DNA of 64,000 nt from Ampelocalamus luodianensis (lineage: Eukaryota; Streptophyta; Magnoliopsida; Poales; Poaceae). The translations under genes were made by a program, and so were the position numbers. The notes beneath the pieces were generated by a model. That model saw only the letters and a program-made list of their open reading frames with translations, was not told where the DNA came from and did not search any database. The stretch spans positions 42,098,394 through 42,162,393 of the forward strand of contig CM070638.1 in NCBI GenBank assembly GCA_036346255.1, in the 5' to 3' direction. Shown piece after piece: positions 1 through 11,200 of the stretch; the stretch's first letter is position 1, and every line of letters begins with the position of its first letter.

Positions 1-168
1 AACCATCTGCGGATCAGGAGGATCGTCAGTCAAGTGAGAGGCCAAACCATAACCCCTAAGAGTAGTCTTGACTGAGAAAGCCCATGCTCGATAATTCAAC
101 CCATCGAGCTTGATGTCCGTGAATACTAGAGATGAACCACCACCAAACATCGAGTCAGATTTTGCCAT
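1..168 (-). CDS. Copia retrotransposon gag, N-terminal part (runs off window)
   Basis: This is the first 56 codons of a Copia-type gag protein. They run without a stop from an ATG at 168-166 to the window edge. The peptide begins MAKSDSMFGGG and continues through a stretch containing LDGLNYRAWAFSVKTTLRGY, the pattern at the start of plant Copia gag (gag-polypeptide of LTR Copia type), where an 'L(D/N)G.NY..W' core opens the capsid domain. In the family, gag forms the cytoplasmic particle that packages element RNA. The ATG is chosen because the frame upstream is closed and because a leader, primer-binding site and LTR follow in the correct order at higher coordinates. The rest of gag and pol lie left of the window, so intactness cannot be judged. 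Confidence 0.75.
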   Translation of the reverse strand, partial: MAKSDSMFGGGSSLVFTDIKLDGLNYRAWAFSVKTTLRGYGLASHLTDDPPDPQMV

Positions 169-956
169 CTCGATGGATCACAACCACACAGTAGTACTAC
201 GGTAGCACAAGCAATCAACAACAAGCAAGCAACTACAAAAACAGCACAAGTGCATCCGTAGCAGCAGTAGAAGCACTAGTAGAGCAGAGCAAAGGTTACC
301 GAGCTACTGGAAGCTGCTGGAGTACAGTAAACAAGTAGATCAATAGCAGCAAACCCCAAGTCCAGGCGATACCAAGTGGAGGATGACCCACGAGCGGCGC
401 ATGACTCTGTGCAAGGTTGGCCCTGAGCGAGGAGGCGGGATCTGGTGAAGAAAAACACCAGATCGATGGTGCGGTCCCGTGCGAGCTCCAAATCGACCCA
501 CGGGCGGCGCAAGACTCCGTGCGAGGTCGGTCTCGGGAGAGGAGGCAGGATCTGGTGAAGAAGCGCCGGATCGATGGTGCGGTCCCGTGCGAGGGCTCGG
601 GCTTGGAGGCGGCTGCAGGCGGCTCCAGGCGAAGAGGAAGCGCGGATCCAGGTGCTCCAGGCGCGGATCCAGGTGATGGAGCAGAGGCAGTCGTCGAAGA
701 TGACTGCAGATCCGGACGAGAGGAGTCCGGATGACGATTCGAAGGCGCAGCACGTCGAAGCAGAGGCGGGCGTCAAGGACAACGTCGGATCCAGAGGCGA
801 CAAGAGGAACTCCAGGATCTGAGCGATGACGGCGGCTATGGAAGCTCCAGGCGACGACGACACGGCCGAGCAGCGGCCAGGGCCCGCCGGCCCACGGCAG
901 AGTAAGCTCAAGCACAGTCGACGGTGGCTATGGAATTAGGGTTAGGGTTGGAGATA
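169..956 (-). other. Untranslated leader of the left-edge Copia element
   Basis: This GC-rich stretch lies between the primer-binding site and the gag start. Several frames stay open on both strands here, the longest about 210 codons, but none resembles a known protein. They are explained by base composition and by an internal duplication. It is read as a long element leader. Confidence 0.55.
385..593. repeat. Two-copy tandem duplication in the Copia leader
   Basis: A unit of about 100 bp occurs at about 385-485 and again at about 495-593 (period 110). Both copies contain GATCTGGTGAAGAA and end in GCGGTCCCGTGCGAG. The copies differ at scattered positions, so the duplication is not recent. 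Confidence 0.75.
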
Positions 957-968
957 GCTCTGATACCA
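957..968 (-). other. Primer-binding site (initiator Met tRNA)
   Basis: Read on the minus strand this is TGGTATCAGAGC, the standard plant LTR-retrotransposon primer-binding site complementary to the 3' end of initiator methionine tRNA. It directly abuts the LTR end at 969 and fixes the orientation of the element. Confidence 0.85.
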
Positions 969-1121
969 TGTTAGATAAAATGAAACTAGGGTTTGCTATT
1001 CACAACTATGCATCGTATTCATTAATGGAGGGAATATATATAGACATAGATACATGAGCCTCATGGGCTACAAAGGCCACATTGGCAGAGAGAGACAGTA
1101 GAATATATAATACTCTTAACA
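969..1121 (-). mobile_element. Short 5' LTR (153 bp) of the left-edge Copia element
   Basis: On the minus strand the LTR starts TGTTAAGAGTA and ends TATCTAACA, giving TG...CA ends and an inverted TGTTA/TAACA. It adjoins the primer-binding site at 968. At about 153 bp it is very short, as in small-LTR Copia families. The bases at 1122-1126 (ATAGA) would be one copy of the target duplication. The partner is outside the window. Confidence 0.7.
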
Positions 1122-2023
1122 ATAGAATATACCCTATCCTATATGCATCTGGTAATTTGTGGAGATGTTTTACAAACTTCTAGGTATAGTTTACCAAATT
1201 CATATTTTCACTTGTAATTTCACTGTTGATGATGACCTTTTCTCTTATTGGAAAATTTTGTCCATGTCAATATTTTACATGTGCTGTCAGAATTTCAATA
1301 ATTTTTTTGTCATCCAATTCACAATTTGTTGATGCTTTTTGCCTTTTTTATGCAGGTTTGGTTCTTTTGGATAGCAAATATGAGAGTACACAAATTGGAT
1401 AGCAGGTACAGAATATGACAAACTCATGGTGATATATACATTATTCTCTTTTTTAATATATTCGTTCTCTTACTGCATGTCTACTTGGATGTATTTCACT
1501 TAGATCTCAAGTGTGTATTAAGTATTCCCTCTATCACTAGGGCCCATTTGGAATATTATAGGAAATTGGGAGGATACAGAACATCAACTCTCTCAATCTC
1601 TCAGATGCTTCCAACTAACGGACTGTTTGGAAAGGGGGGATTTGGATCCAAATCCTTAGATTCTAAAAATTCCTAGAGCAATCCTCTCTTCTAAATAGGC
1701 CCTAAATTCCTATGAGAATCCTATGTTCCAAACAGAATCTAAATGTAGATCATTACCATTTTTAAATGTTTTAAATTTTGGCCTTAATGCATATAAAAGT
1801 ATATGAATTAGACACGTAAAAATAGTACCATTAAATTTGTCTTGGAAAATAATTTCATCTTATATAATTTCTGCTAGTGTACTATTACAAAAAAAACTAT
1901 TGTCAGAATATAGCACTGAAACCATGAAACAAAATAAAGAGCTCTGAAACCAAGCGACGTACTGATATCGGAAATAGTGCAAATCATATTTCCATAGTAT
2001 AATAAATACTTTACCGAACACAC
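1122..2023. other. Intergenic / 3' flank of the kinase gene
   Basis: AT-rich sequence with no supported gene. At about 1539-1703 a segment begins AGGGCCCATTTGGAAT and ends CTAAATAGGCCCT, giving imperfect inverted ends that could mark a small MITE, but no clean target duplication was found. The stretch 1874-2023 continues the reading frame of the last kinase exon to a stop. It is more likely intron or 3' UTR than coding sequence. Confidence 0.4.
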
Positions 2024-3623
2024 CTTATCTGATATCTCAATCATCGTTTCCGATTCATTCAGTTCACAGATAATACCCCATATACTGGGCCTTTTGCGTC
2101 TGTCAGTTTTCACACAGTTCAGTGCGATCTCAATGCATATCTTCACTTGTTGGCATAATACATCCAAATATGACTTATCTTTCCATTGTTCCTGTGGCCT
2201 GTTCCTCCAGTTTTCCAGCACCTGTGAAATTGAATTAAATGAGAAAAAGGTAGTACCCAAGTTTAAAAACATGGCGTAATACTATTTCTAAAAAAATGAC
2301 CGTAGAGGTCCTCATAAAGACAAATGACTGTCTTACCTGCTTAATAAAATATTGGGAAGACATATCGGATTGTTTGGAGTAGCCATCGGGGCCTGTCATT
2401 ATGCCTATGATTATGACACCCAAACTAAATACATCAAACTTATTTGAGATCTTCCCTTTTTCTATATATTCTGGCGGCACGTATCCACTGCATGATATCA
2501 TAATTATCACAGATATACTCTGGTAAGTGTAAAGCAAACATAATTAATTGAATATAGGAAAAACCAATGGATCTCAAATGAGAAATTTACTTAGCTTACA
2601 GTGTTCCTATAAAATTTCTTGTGGTATGGGATTGATCAGTACCGCTAAAGAGCCTTGACAAACCAAAATCTGCAATTTTTGGTTCCATGTTCTTATCAAG
2701 CAATATATTGGCAGGTTTTAGGTCTAGATGGAAAATTCCACATTCATGAAGGTATTCCAAACCGTCACAAATCCCCTTAATTATTTTATAACGCTTGTGC
2801 CAAGGAAGTCCAGAAGATTCATCTGTAGGAGATAAAGAGTGTATTTTCATAACCTCATTTCTTTAAATTCTACTCACACCAGTCACAAATATATGTCATT
2901 TCGGATACATGTAGTCAAACTTTAGCAGTCAATATATTTTTAAATATTTAGATTGGATATATGAAAATCATATGTATATATTTATCTCGAAAAATATTTT
3001 TCATAATATTATGATTTCATTGGGTGATACTATATTACAATATAAATTAGTGGTCAAAGTTGTGATTTGGGGGCCTTGTCAATATCCAAAACGATATATA
3101 TTTGTGACCGGAGGGAGTAACTAATATGCTTAAGCAAATCACCATCATACCAGAAAGATGCTTTTCAAGGCTTCCATTATGCAAATACTCCAAGCAGATC
3201 ACTCTGTCTATCATTTTAGCATAAACTAGTTTTCCATTGTATTCAACACACCTATCTCTCTCTTCGTAACTTTTGCCAACTAGCCATACAATATTTTGAT
3301 GACGGAGCCTTGTAAGGCTTTGAAGCTCATTTTGAAATTGCTTATCATCAAGTCCCGGCATGTGGTAAAGCTTCTTCACAGCTATTTCTTCTCCATTTTT
3401 ATACACCCCCTGTTTGACATCTCTTATTAGTATTGGACATGGCATTTGTTATCAATGGCATTGAAAAAAGTGAAAGAAAAAGTACTAATCATACCTTGTA
3501 AACCACTCCATACCCACCTCTACCAATTTCTCGCTCCTCAGAAAAACCATTTGTAATTTCTTCGAGTAATTGCCATGGTAGATCTTCTGGCATCTCACTT
3601 GCATTGTCTAACTCGTTATCCAT
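2024..3623 (-). CDS. Receptor-like cytoplasmic kinase (Ser/Thr), five exons
   Basis: A serine/threonine kinase of the grass receptor-like family. The spliced exons, each with GT-AG borders and phases that join, are 3495-3623, 3151-3409, 2600-2822, 2337-2487 and 2024-2221 (or on to a stop at 1874 if the last donor is unused). The start at 3623 opens MDNELDNASEMPEDLPWQLL. Visible motifs are the glycine loop IGRGGYGVVYKG across exons 1-2, the lysine in EEIAVKKL, the catalytic loop HLDLKPANILLD, the magnesium motif DFGLSRLF, and GYVPPEYIEKGKISNKFDVFS. The catalytic-loop Arg is Leu, so it is a non-RD kinase, a class often linked to immune receptors. No signal peptide, ectodomain or membrane segment precedes the kinase. 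The C-terminus past residue 320 is unclear and may use another exon. The kinase domain has no stops. It could be a functional cytoplasmic kinase or a recent fragment of a larger receptor. Confidence 0.75.
2873..3117. mobile_element. Stowaway-like MITE in intron 2 of the kinase gene
   Basis: A 245-bp element with inverted ends CTCACACCAGTCACAAATAT and, on the other strand, CTCCCTCCGGTCACAAATAT. It is flanked by TA on both sides (2871-2872 and 3118-3119). The CTCCCTCC terminus and TA target duplication are the hallmarks of Stowaway/Tc1-mariner MITEs. It lies wholly inside an intron, so it should not break the coding sequence. Confidence 0.8.
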
Positions 3624-3672
3624 CTGCAGATCTGCTAGCTTCGGTATCCCCTTATGAAGATACTACAAACAT

Positions 3673-3768
3673 AAGACAGTTGTTTAACTACATAAGACTA
3701 AATATAGATCGTTACAACTTCTCCTTTACCGAAACAAGACAGTTGTTTAACTACATAAGACTAAATAT
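3673..3768. repeat. Short direct duplication, period 63 bp
   Basis: A segment of about 34 bp beginning AAGACAGTTGTTTAACTACA occurs at 3673 and again at 3736, with a different 29-bp spacer after each. It lies just upstream of the kinase start codon, in the presumed 5' UTR or promoter. Confidence 0.8.
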
Positions 3769-3800
3769 ACATAAACATGATTGTTCTGAAATCATTTGAA

Positions 3801-4382
3801 AGCACTAACCTGGAGATGAACACTTCAGGGATCCTAGCTGGGATAAGAACAACGATCTGAGATGAAATGGTTTCGTTGCTGCAAGGGCACACACATAAAG
3901 CAACCCAACGAGATCTGGGTCGGGTAAACAAAAGTTAAGTTGACTCACCTAAAATGCCCAATGAGTGTTTGGTTGTTCCGAAATCAATTGAAAATGACCA
4001 GCTTCTTAAAACCACTAACCTGGAGGAACACTTCAGGGATGCTAGCTGGGATGAGAACAACGATCTGAGATGAATGGTTTCGTTGCTGCAAGGGCATACA
4101 CATAAACAAAAGTGAAGTTAACTTGACTCACCTAAAATGCCCAATGAGTTTGTCTGATTGTTCCGAAATCAATTGAAAATAACCAGCTTCTTAAAAGCAC
4201 TAACCTGGAGAAGAACACTTCAGGGATCCTAGCTAGGAGCCTAGGATGAGAACAACGATCTGGGATGAACGGTTTCGTTGCTGCAGGGGCACCTAAGATG
4301 AACGATCTGACATAAAGCAACCCAACGAGTCTTTCTCTAAAAAGTTGAGTTGACTTGACTCACCTAAGATGCCAATGAGTCT
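3801..4382. repeat. Three-copy tandem repeat upstream of the kinase gene
   Basis: Units start at about 3801, 4011 and 4195 (periods of about 210 and 184 bp). Each carries CACTAACCTGGAG, AACACTTCAGGGAT, AACAACGATCTG, GGTTTCGTTGCTGCA and a final ACTCACCTAA/GATGCC block. The copies have accumulated small indels. Because the gene reads leftward, the array sits in its upstream region and may affect its expression. No coding sense was found. Confidence 0.85.
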
Positions 4383-4620
4383 TTTTTCTCTAGAAAAAAG
4401 AGAGAAAGAAGTGCCCGAGGGGAATATGAAATGCAGGTAATGTTGGGTATGCACGGGCGTTATTATATTGACCCTTCCAACCGAGAGAAAGATCATGTTT
4501 TTGTGGATTTGGATTTAATTTTGATATTTGAATTGAATATCCATCTTGACAAAATAAGAAGCGTAGATTTTACCCGTACACTAGTTCGGTTGATTTTTCA
4601 CAAATTGAAAACATTCTTTT
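4383..4620. other. Intergenic, no recognised feature
   Basis: AT-rich sequence between the tandem repeats and the left end of the nested transposon block. Nothing was recognised in it. Confidence 0.4.
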
Positions 4621-5880
4621 GGGTGAATAGTCAAATTTTTATTTTTTTAATCTTTTTTTAAAAGTTATTTTAAAGATAGTCTCTTCCTAACTTTATATCC
4701 AATTCTGACTCATTTGATCACGTCATAACCCGTGACATGACCAAATTGTGCTGTCACGCTACCGACCACGGCTTGACCAAATTGTGTTATCACGCCACCA
4801 ACCCCTTTGGACGCGTCCATTTTTTGGGTAATGTAACAACCCATAATCCCTAAGTTGGTTTAGTTGAGCATCTCATGTTTATATGTGTAAACTCTGGAAC
4901 AATTTTAAACTTTTGTTGTTTATAATAAAGTTCACTCATAATTTAAAACTTTTATTTCGAATTCAAGCTCCCTATTGAATGCAGGAAAGTGTGTTCACAA
5001 AAGTTGCTAGAAATAATTTATTCAAATACTAGATTATGTATTATCAATTAATATGAATTTTTCCAAATTTTTAGAAGTCAAACTGACCTCACTAAAATCC
5101 AAGCCAACTCACTAATGCAGATTTGAAAATAAATTAATTCTGACAACTGGAGAATTAAAAGTACCTGCAACAGTTTTTTGTAGGTTCTATTTGAATTTGA
5201 GAGCACTCACAAAAATTGTTAGAATTTTTAGAATTTTTGTTCTATTTTAAATCGCTCGATCAAATCTGTTGCATTTTAGTCAACGAATTAGAATTCAATC
5301 AATTGTTTTGACTCAGGTCCGACCGGACCCGACCCACATGGTCTAACCACACCGCCTAAATCCGCACTCGCCTTACCTCTCTGCCGCTAATGCCTTGGGC
5401 CTGCTTGCAGGTTGTCTCCTCCACACGCCCTTGCCGCTCAGAGCTCGCCCAGAGCGTGGCATTGCCGCCATGTCACCTCCGTCCATGCGTCGTCGCTCAA
5501 CCGCCCTCCGCGACCAACCCCAAGCTCCACCAGATCACGACATCCCTTTCTCCATCATCAGTCGTGTGCAAAACCGGCTCTACCCCTCTTCCCCCCCCTC
5601 ACTTCTCTCTTCGGTCGTGGGAGAGAAGGAGGCAAAACTCCCCTCTCCATCGCGGTAAGCTCCGCCGTGACCGTGCCATTCTCTTGTCTCTCTCTGTCGT
5701 ACCCATTTTCACTGGCCTCGGCCATCGCCGTGCATTGCAGCTCTCGAAATGCGACCGCATCATCGCTGCCTTTAGAGCGCGCCCAAACATCATCGTCGTG
5801 TCTTCTTGTGCTCCGGTGAGTTTCTTGCCAAGCCACCTTGTCTGGGAGGTTTCCCTCATCGCGCTGAGTTGCTCCACCGA

Positions 5881-6312
5881 TTTTTTTAGATAATGGAAGA
5901 GAAAAACTCTCTCCCGGTCTCAGCATCAAAAATACACACAGTCCAATTTATTAACGTCTCACAAGCATCAAAAGAACCAACACTGTTAAAAGTGGCATAA
6001 AGCCTTACAACCAATAGCTGAAAGCAAATCAAACTCAATCAATGCAAATCCTGTGACTAAGCCACCACCCATGAGAATCGAGGATTTGTTTCGCCACAAT
6101 CTCCAACCTTAGGATTCCAGCCAGCATGTTCTCCTTCTGGGCTAATTTCTGTAAATTTGCCCAAGCACCCATCCAGAACCCACAGCGAAAGATAGCCTGC
6201 AGGGGATTAGTGATAATTTTTTTTTGTTCAAAACAACATCATTCCGACAAAATCGACCAACATAACGCACTAGCTCCCACCATGAGCAATTTAATTGCAA
6301 TTTGGGGCAGCA
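5881..6312 (-). mobile_element. 3' tail of an L1-type LINE (5'-truncated)
   Basis: On the minus strand the sequence ends in CCATTATCTAAAAAAA at 5881, a short poly-A tail. Upstream, one frame reads NPLQAIFRCGFWMGAWANLQ, then a charged helix (AQKENMLAGILRLEIVAKQI) and a stop. This resembles the C-terminal end of plant L1 reverse transcriptase ORF2, after the zinc-binding region. Only about 430 bp remain, typical of 5' truncation during target-primed reverse transcription. The 5' border near 6312 is approximate and no target duplication was identified. Confidence 0.6.
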
Positions 6313-6731
6313 AATTGTCAGCGCCATCATCGTCTTCTCCGGCTCTGACCGAGCTGCACCGGGTCGATCCGCCGTCTTCGGTGAGTTAGCTTTGACCGTA
6401 TCCTGTCCGTTAGGTTCCAAGGGGTCTACTCTATCTCCTCTGAGCTCCCTGCCCGTTCTCATGCAAGGTAAAGCTGTTGCACTGGGAAGCTCCTTAGCCG
6501 CACCGCCGCCATCCCTGTACAACCACCGCAGTGCTGCTTCGACCTCATCTTCTCCACTGTCAAGTTCCTGAGGCACTGTGAAGTCGAATACGCTCTTCCC
6601 CGAGCATCCTCGACCTCCATAGTTATTGATCCACAAGCGCCATCGTGTTGTCTCCACCTCCAGTCACCGCGAGCTTGACACCAGCGACCATCGGTTCCCG
6701 CGCCACCCCAGGAGAGTTTGCGAGGACGTTC

Positions 6732-8256
6732 TATAGGATCGCGGGAAAGCTACGAGAGCACAAAACCAAATTGTACCGTGCAACCAAAGAACCTCCTCCA
6801 GTAATAGATTACGATATTACCACTAGACGCGCTGACTCATAGCAGAAGTAGAGTCAATAAAGCGAGTTGATGCAGACGTAGATGTACTTGTCGCGTGTCT
6901 TCTTCTCCTGCTCCGATGATCGTCATGAGTTGCAAATCGTTCTAGTGCTGATGCTTCGCAACAACACCACTAAGGTATCCACACGTACGGGACAGGGACA
7001 CCACGCTTAGGAGTGTTATGATCAGCGGCGTGGTTAAGGAAGGCATGGCTATTAGGGCTTTGGAAATCTTCAAAAGCTTACTTAACCCGATGCCACCGTC
7101 CCTCTATTTATAGGCATCCATAACAGGCCTTCAACTTGAGGCCCATTAGGAACTGGAGGCCTATAAGAATTTGGATCATCATTCAAATTAAATCCTTGCC
7201 CTTTAAGTATGTGACCCTATAGGTTCATATGTGATCGGTTGTGACTCGAAAAATCTTTTCAGACCACGAGTCGTCAGCGGTACCTAGCAGCACATAACGA
7301 TTCCCGAACACACATTGAATATATCGGACAAACCTTAATGCAATATGATCCATGACTAAATCCTTATCATTTACGACCAGCTCGAGTTCAGTAACGACCA
7401 ATCCAAGTGTAGTTACGACCAGTCTGTAACTCCTTACGACCAGTTTTCAACTCCATACGACCAGTTTGTAATACCTTACGACCAGTCTATAACTGGTCGA
7501 ACTGAACGACCTGTTTGTGTATTCTCCCTTTGGCTTACGACATCTGGTTGAACTCCAGGTGAGATAATTTGTCATCTATGGATTGTTCAATACTTTCTCG
7601 ATCAAGTGTCGAATAACTTCATGTGGTCGGCACTTTGACCACTAGTAGCATGGCCATGGACTTTGTTTATTCGATCACAATGAGGGGCCCAGAGACATCT
7701 CTCCTGTTATGTTAGGATGGGCAAATCCCATATCCGACTAGTCACATTCCTCCGTATGTTTTATAGCCTATCCGAAAGCTATCTTTATAACTACCCAGTT
7801 ATGAGTAGCGTTTGGTAACCGCTAAGAGTGATTACACATGTAGGAAACCATATTGTTCTTAGGTCTAAGGATTATACATTATCATTGCTTGAAACCAACT
7901 AATGACACATAGAATCATAACAATCTCAATAGTGTCTCAAGGTGGATCAAACCAACACTATGTTCTCTAACATGTGTTCATATTATTGGTTTGATATCTC
8001 CATATCTATGACCTGTGAAACATAGTCATCAACCAATACATATGCTAGTCTATTCATATGTGTTCTCATATGTTTTTCGACTAGGGAATGTTTAAGAATA
8101 ATCATCGCAGAAATACAGAGTTTCACAATCAAGTCACATACTTGATGATAAATATTAACGATATTATTCTAGGAACAAGATAACATATTATCCAATGTTA
8201 TGAACATATTGAAATATAATCATCTCTATGATTGCCTCTAGGTTATATTTCCAACA
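6732..8256 (-). mobile_element. 3' LTR of the Copia element (1525 bp)
   Basis: It starts TGTTGGAAAT at 8256 on the minus strand and ends CGATCCTATA at 6732, where the 5' LTR has CGATCCTACA, so the terminal CA has become TA. It contains TATAAATA (minus strand, 7105-7112) and an array of CTGGTCGTA-type repeats (about 7371-7505). Compared with the 5' LTR it keeps a 56-bp segment lying between two CCTATA copies (7160-7165 and 7216-7221). Confidence 0.85.
7371..7505. repeat. Short-period ACGACCAGT array in Copia LTR
   Basis: Five to seven degenerate copies of TTACGACCAGT with spacers of about 10 bp, such as CTGTAACTCC or TTGTAATACC. The same array is present in the 5' LTR (about 26128-26270) and, in the opposite orientation, in the unrelated-locus solo LTR H (about 44213-44466), so it is a family feature of the LTR. 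Confidence 0.75.
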
Positions 8257-8268
8257 GTCTCCCACTTG
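8257..8268 (-). other. Polypurine tract of the Copia element
   Basis: Reading on the minus strand, CAAGTGGGAGAC lies directly before the 3' LTR start TGTTGG. This is the plus-strand priming site typical of Copia elements. Confidence 0.75.
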
Positions 8269-8276
8269 CACTAGAG

Positions 8277-11200
8277 TCAATCATTTAAGTATTTATTAAT
8301 ACCGATAGCTCTTCTGTGCGCCTCACGCTTTGGCTTTGTGAGAGGTTTTATCAACGGATCATCAATATTTAAATCCGTGTGAACTTTGCATATCTTAACA
8401 TCTCCTCTATCCACCAATTCACGAATGAGATGGTAAGCCTGAGTATATGCTTGGACTTCTAATGGGATCTAGGCTCCTTAGCTTGCGTAATGACTCTTTT
8501 ATTGTCACAATAGAGATTCATTGGGCTCGAGGCACTCGAAACCATACCCAACTCAGCAATGAAATTCCTTATCCAAACACTTTCCTTCATAGCTTCATAA
8601 GCCGCAATGTACTTGACCTCCATCGTAGAATCAGCAATCGTCTCTTGCTTGGAACTTTTTCAGCTTACTGCTCCTCCATTCAAAATGAATATAAAACCAG
8701 ATTGTGAATGATAATCTTCTTTGTCGGCTTGGAAGCTTGCATCGGTGCAACCATTTACAACGAGCTCTTCATCACCGCCATAAACTAGGAACACATCCTT
8801 AGTCCTTCTCAAGTACTTAAGAATATTTTTCATAGCTGTCCAGTGACCTTCACCTGAATCAGCTTGGTATCTACTCGTAACACTTAGAGCATATGATACA
8901 TCTGGTCGAGTACATATCATGGCGTACATGATAGATCCAATGGCTGAAGCATATGGAATATAATTTATACGATCTCGCTCATCAGATGTCGAAGGACATT
9001 TACTCTTACTAAGACTTATGCCATGTGACATAGGCAAGAACCTCTTCTTGGCATCCTGCATGCTGAACCGAATCAACATCTTGTCGATATAAGTACTTTG
9101 GCTTAATCCAATTAGCCTTCTCGATCTATCTCTATAGATCTTTATCCCTAAGATATATGTTGTCTCTCCTAGGTCCTTCATAGAAAAACTATTTTTTAAT
9201 GATGCCTTAACGGATTCTAGAATAGAAATATCATTCCCAATCAATAATATGTCATCCACATATAAGATTAGAATTACAAGTGCGCTCCTATTAACCTTCA
9301 TGTAAATACAAGGTTCTTCTTTGTTCTTGATGAAACCAAACCTTTTGATCTCATCATCAAAACGTGTATTCCAACTCCGAGATGCTTGCTTCAACCCATA
9401 AATGAATTTCTGAAGTTTGCACACTTTACCAACATTTTTTTGGATCGACAAAACCTTCGGGCTATGTCATGTACACATCCCCACTTAGGTTTTCATTAAG
9501 GAAAGCCATTTGACATCTTTTTGCCATATCTTATAGTCGAAATATGCAGCAATAGTAGAATGATCCGTATAGATTTAAACACCGCTATTGGTGAGAAAGT
9601 CTCATCGTAGTCAACCTCTTGAACCTGTCGAAACCCTTTTACGACTAGTCGAGCTTTATGAATGTGAATATTTCCATCCATGCCAATCTTTTTCTTATAG
9701 ATCCATTTACACTCAATGATTTTAACACCATCAAGTGGATCGACTAGGTTCCAAACCTGATTCTCTCTCATGGAGTCTATCTCGGATTTCATGGCTCCAA
9801 GCCATTTCTCAGAGTATGGGTCCATCATCGCTTCCTCATAAGTCTTTGGCTCATCATTATTCAATAATAATACATTATGTCCATACCTTATAGGCAACTG
9901 ACGTGGCCTTTTAGATCTACGTGGGACTAATGCATCATCTACAGGTTTAATAACATTTTGTTCTTCCTGTAGAGATTCAGTAGGATTTGTAACACTTTCA
10001 GATGTTTTTCGAATTTCTTTGAGTTGCACCTTTCTCCCACTGACTCATTTTGAAAGAAACTCTTTCTCCAAAAAGACACCATTTTAGGCAACAAAAACTT
10101 TGCCATCTTCTCGGTTGTAGAAATAGTATCCCTTGGTTTCCCTAGGATATCGTATAAAGAAGCATTTATCTGACTTAGGTGTGAGTTTATCAGACGTTAG
10201 ACGTTTAACCTAGACCTCACATCCCTAAATCTTTAGAAAAGACAAACTAGGACTCTTCCTAGTCTACATCACACGTGGTGTCTTATCTACTGATTTAGAT
10301 AGTATCTTATTTAAAGTGAAAACGACAGTTTTTAGACCGTAACCCCAAAAAGATAATGGCAGATTTGATTGGCTTATCATCGATTGAGCTATGTCCAACA
10401 ATGTCCGATTACACCGCTCGGACACCGCCATTCTATTTTGGAGTGCCCGGTGGTGTATGATGTGGAACATTTACACATTGCTTCAAATGATCACCAAATT
10501 TATGGCTCAAAAATTCACCTCCATAATTAGATCGTAAAGACTTGATTGTCTTGCCAAGTTGATTCTGTACCTCACTCTGGAACTCTTTGAACTTTTCAAA
10601 GGATTTCGACTTGTGCCTCATTAAATAAATATATCCATATCTACTATAATCATCGATGAAAGTAATGAAGTACTGAAAACCACCTCTAGCTGTCGTGCTC
10701 ATTGGTCCACACACATCAGTATGTATGAGTGCCAGCAAGTCGGATGCCCTCTCATTCCAACCAGTGAAAGGTGCTTTGGTCATTTTTCCAAGTAAACAAG
10801 ATTCGCACGTTTCAAATGATTCCAAATCAAATGAGTTTAGAATTCCATCATCATGGAGCTTCTTCATGCGTTTCTCACTTATGTGACCCAAGCGACAATG
10901 CCAAATAAAAGTGGAATTCATATTATTAGGCCGAAGCCTCTTCTTGTTAATATTATAGATAGGTGCAACATCAAGATTTAAAATAAACAACCCATTCAAA
11001 ACAGGTGCATAGCCATAAAACACTTCATTCAAAAATATAGAACAACCATTGTTCTCAATAATGAATTTATAACCCTCTGTCACCAAACATGAGGTAGAGA
11101 TAATGTTTCTACTAATGGCTGGAATGTAATAACAATTATTTAATTCCATAATAAATCATGAGGGCAAAAGTAATGGCAAAGTCCCGACGGCTAATGCAAC

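Noticed and set aside
276..915. Overlapping open frames of 190-210 codons on the minus strand and 65-105 codons on the plus strand
   Set aside because: They lie in the GC-rich Copia leader, are open in several frames at once, and contain a duplicated segment. No domain or motif is recognisable.
1539..1703. Possible small MITE with GGGCCCATTT-like ends
   Set aside because: The inverted ends match only partly and no target duplication could be seen.
5390..5929. Several overlapping frames of 87-167 codons on both strands
   Set aside because: They are within the GC-rich section of solo LTR A, low-complexity Ser/Pro/Arg sequence without recognisable motifs.
6727..6731. CGTTC as a target duplication of the Copia element
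   Set aside because: No copy is found beside 27056 or 27019. The right border is rearranged.
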